Assembly: GCA_052034295.1 (NCBI GenBank)
Contig: JBPOIS010000021.1
Coordinates: forward strand, 1 to 13,530
Length of the DNA: 13,530 nucleotides
Source: JBPOIS01 sp052034295
GTDB taxonomy: Bacteria > Pseudomonadota > Gammaproteobacteria > Pseudomonadales > Moraxellaceae
Direction of reading: 5' to 3'
The position numbers and the translations under genes are program-made. Position 1 is the stretch's first letter, and the number at the start of each line of letters is the position of its first letter. Shown in pieces: positions 12,833 through 13,530 of the stretch. The notes under the pieces are model-generated. The model did not search any database, had not been told where the DNA came from, and was given only the letters and a program-made list of their open reading frames with translations.

Positions 12833-13102
12833 ATGAGCCTGAACATCAGCGAACCCCAGAAGCCAGCCGCGGACCCCGATGCAGCGGATCCCACCGCTGC
12901 CGGCTATGACGAAGCGGTACAGACCGATGATGGGCGTGGCCTCAGTCTGCTGGACAGCGATGACCTGAGCGAAGCCGCCCGTGAACAGGCCCCCGGTGAG
13001 GTGCCGACGCTGACACCCAGCCCGACCGCGCGCACCGATGAAGACCCGTCGGCGCTGCCAGAGTCGAACATCGCCGGAGAAGCCCCGGTGCAGGGGGGGT
13101 AG
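12833..13102 (+). CDS. Acidic, proline-rich small protein, probably disordered
   Basis: Not recognised. An 89-residue product with AAGGAG 9 bases before ATG 12833, a good ribosome site that supports it as a real gene. By count it has 19 Asp/Glu against 4 Lys/Arg and 11 Pro, with no Cys or Trp and hardly any hydrophobic clusters except LSLL (37-40). There is no signal peptide or membrane segment. Such composition means intrinsic disorder; a charged chaperone-, DNA-mimic- or stress-type role is possible but not shown. It stands alone after the sohB terminator and converges with tusE. No clear promoter hexamers are seen in the 140 bases upstream. Confidence 0.62.
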   Translation: MSLNISEPQKPAADPDAADPTAAGYDEAVQTDDGRGLSLLDSDDLSEAAREQAPGEVPTLTPSPTARTDEDPSALPESNIAGEAPVQGG

Positions 13103-13218
13103 GGGGTGTTGAGCCTCCAGGCCATCGCCCAATGCGCATCACCCCGGTGCCTGTGGTACGCAGCAGGCGGCGCGCCTGTTGGGGGCCATGGATCAGTGCG
13201 GGGGGCGGTCCATGCCTT

Positions 13219-13530
13219 TTACAGGCAGTTCGGCGGTTTGGGCACCCCGGCCAGCCGGGTGACGGTACGTGCCACCCGTCCCGTGGCAAACAGCTTCATC
13301 AGCGCGGCATTGTCGTGCTCGGGGCCGAGCTGCTGCATCACATAGCGGAGCAGGGGCCGGGTCATCGGGATGTGACCGAACTCGGCATAAAACTGCCGCA
13401 CCACCTGCAGCACCGCCAGATGCGCCGCCGTGAGCACCAGCCCATCACGCGCCGCCAGCTGTGCTGCCAGCTCTGGGGTCCAGTCGCGGTGATCCTGCAA
13501 ATGGCCGTCGGCATCCAGCGCCAGCCGGTC
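13219..13530 (-). CDS. tusE: Sulfur relay protein TusE/DsrC family (5' end beyond window)
   Basis: TusE takes persulfide sulfur from the TusBCD complex and passes it to MnmA for 2-thiouridine at the tRNA wobble position. The visible 103 codons run off the right edge: the frame stays open to 13530 and matches the N-terminal DADGHLQDHRDWTPELA part of the family, so only about 5-10 residues are missing. Family features: AHLAVLQVVRQFYAEFGHIPMTRPLLRYV, and the C-terminal LAGVPKPPNCL with the sulfur-carrying Cys as next-to-last residue. The second Cys of sulfite-reductase DsrC, about ten residues upstream, is absent, which argues for TusE rather than DsrC. An apparent start near 13500 is a TTG inside the domain and not the true start. 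Confidence 0.9.
   Translation of the reverse strand, partial: DRLALDADGHLQDHRDWTPELAAQLAARDGLVLTAAHLAVLQVVRQFYAEFGHIPMTRPLLRYVMQQLGPEHDNAALMKLFATGRVARTVTRLAGVPKPPNCL

Overview
The window looks like chromosomal housekeeping DNA from a GC-rich gammaproteobacterium, most likely in or near Pseudomonadales. The reasons are an LpxB/lipid A gene (Gram-negative), a YeaC-SohB-TusE gene set, an AroG/F-type DAHP synthase, and an NAD kinase that reads like pseudomonad/moraxellacean versions. I cannot assign a genus from the sequence alone. Coding DNA is GC-rich with clear Shine-Dalgarno sites. Several rho-independent terminators are recognisable. The gene density is broken by one repeat-bearing gap (1-405) and one large gap (7301-7947).

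Layout. 1-405: non-coding DNA with dispersed-repeat-like inverted and direct repeats, then a candidate promoter. 406-906 (+): ispF (isoprenoid synthesis), convergent with an exported protein carrying two START/SRPBCC-like domains (920-2251, -). 2387-3490 (-): type I DAHP synthase with a terminator behind it. 3580-4461 (-): TauE/SafE-type transporter. 4571-4999 (-): YciA-type acyl-CoA thioesterase. 5184-6994 (+): overlapping lpxB-rnhB pair. 7118-7300 (-): unrecognised 60-aa protein.

7390-7638: a small CRISPR array. It has three perfect 36-bp repeats plus one degenerate terminal repeat, and spacers of 34, 37 and 34 bp. No cas gene lies in the window. The degenerate repeat at the left end, the AT-richer flank on the right and a perfect IHF-consensus match 26-38 bp beyond the right-most repeat all point to a leader on the right and transcription leftward (- strand). 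In that orientation the repeat ends in ATTAAGAC after a short stem, like the 8-nt crRNA handle of Cas6-processed systems. The middle spacer contains a 10-bp perfect complement of the repeat terminus. This locus is the most unusual part of the window.

7948-9275 (-): HIT-family protein and a beta-hydroxyacid dehydrogenase, probably one operon. 9385-10110 (-): Bax inhibitor-1/YccA membrane protein with a strong terminator. 10411-12646 (+): nadK overlapping a YeaC (DUF1315) gene, then a SohB-type S49 peptidase that appears to lack the usual N-terminal membrane anchor, closed by a strong terminator. 12833-13102 (+): very acidic, probably disordered small protein. 13219-13530 (-): TusE sulfur-relay protein, cut by the right edge of the window.

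Most genes are unrelated housekeeping functions in short transcription units. The linked sets are lpxB-rnhB, the dehydrogenase-HIT pair, and nadK-yeaC(-sohB).
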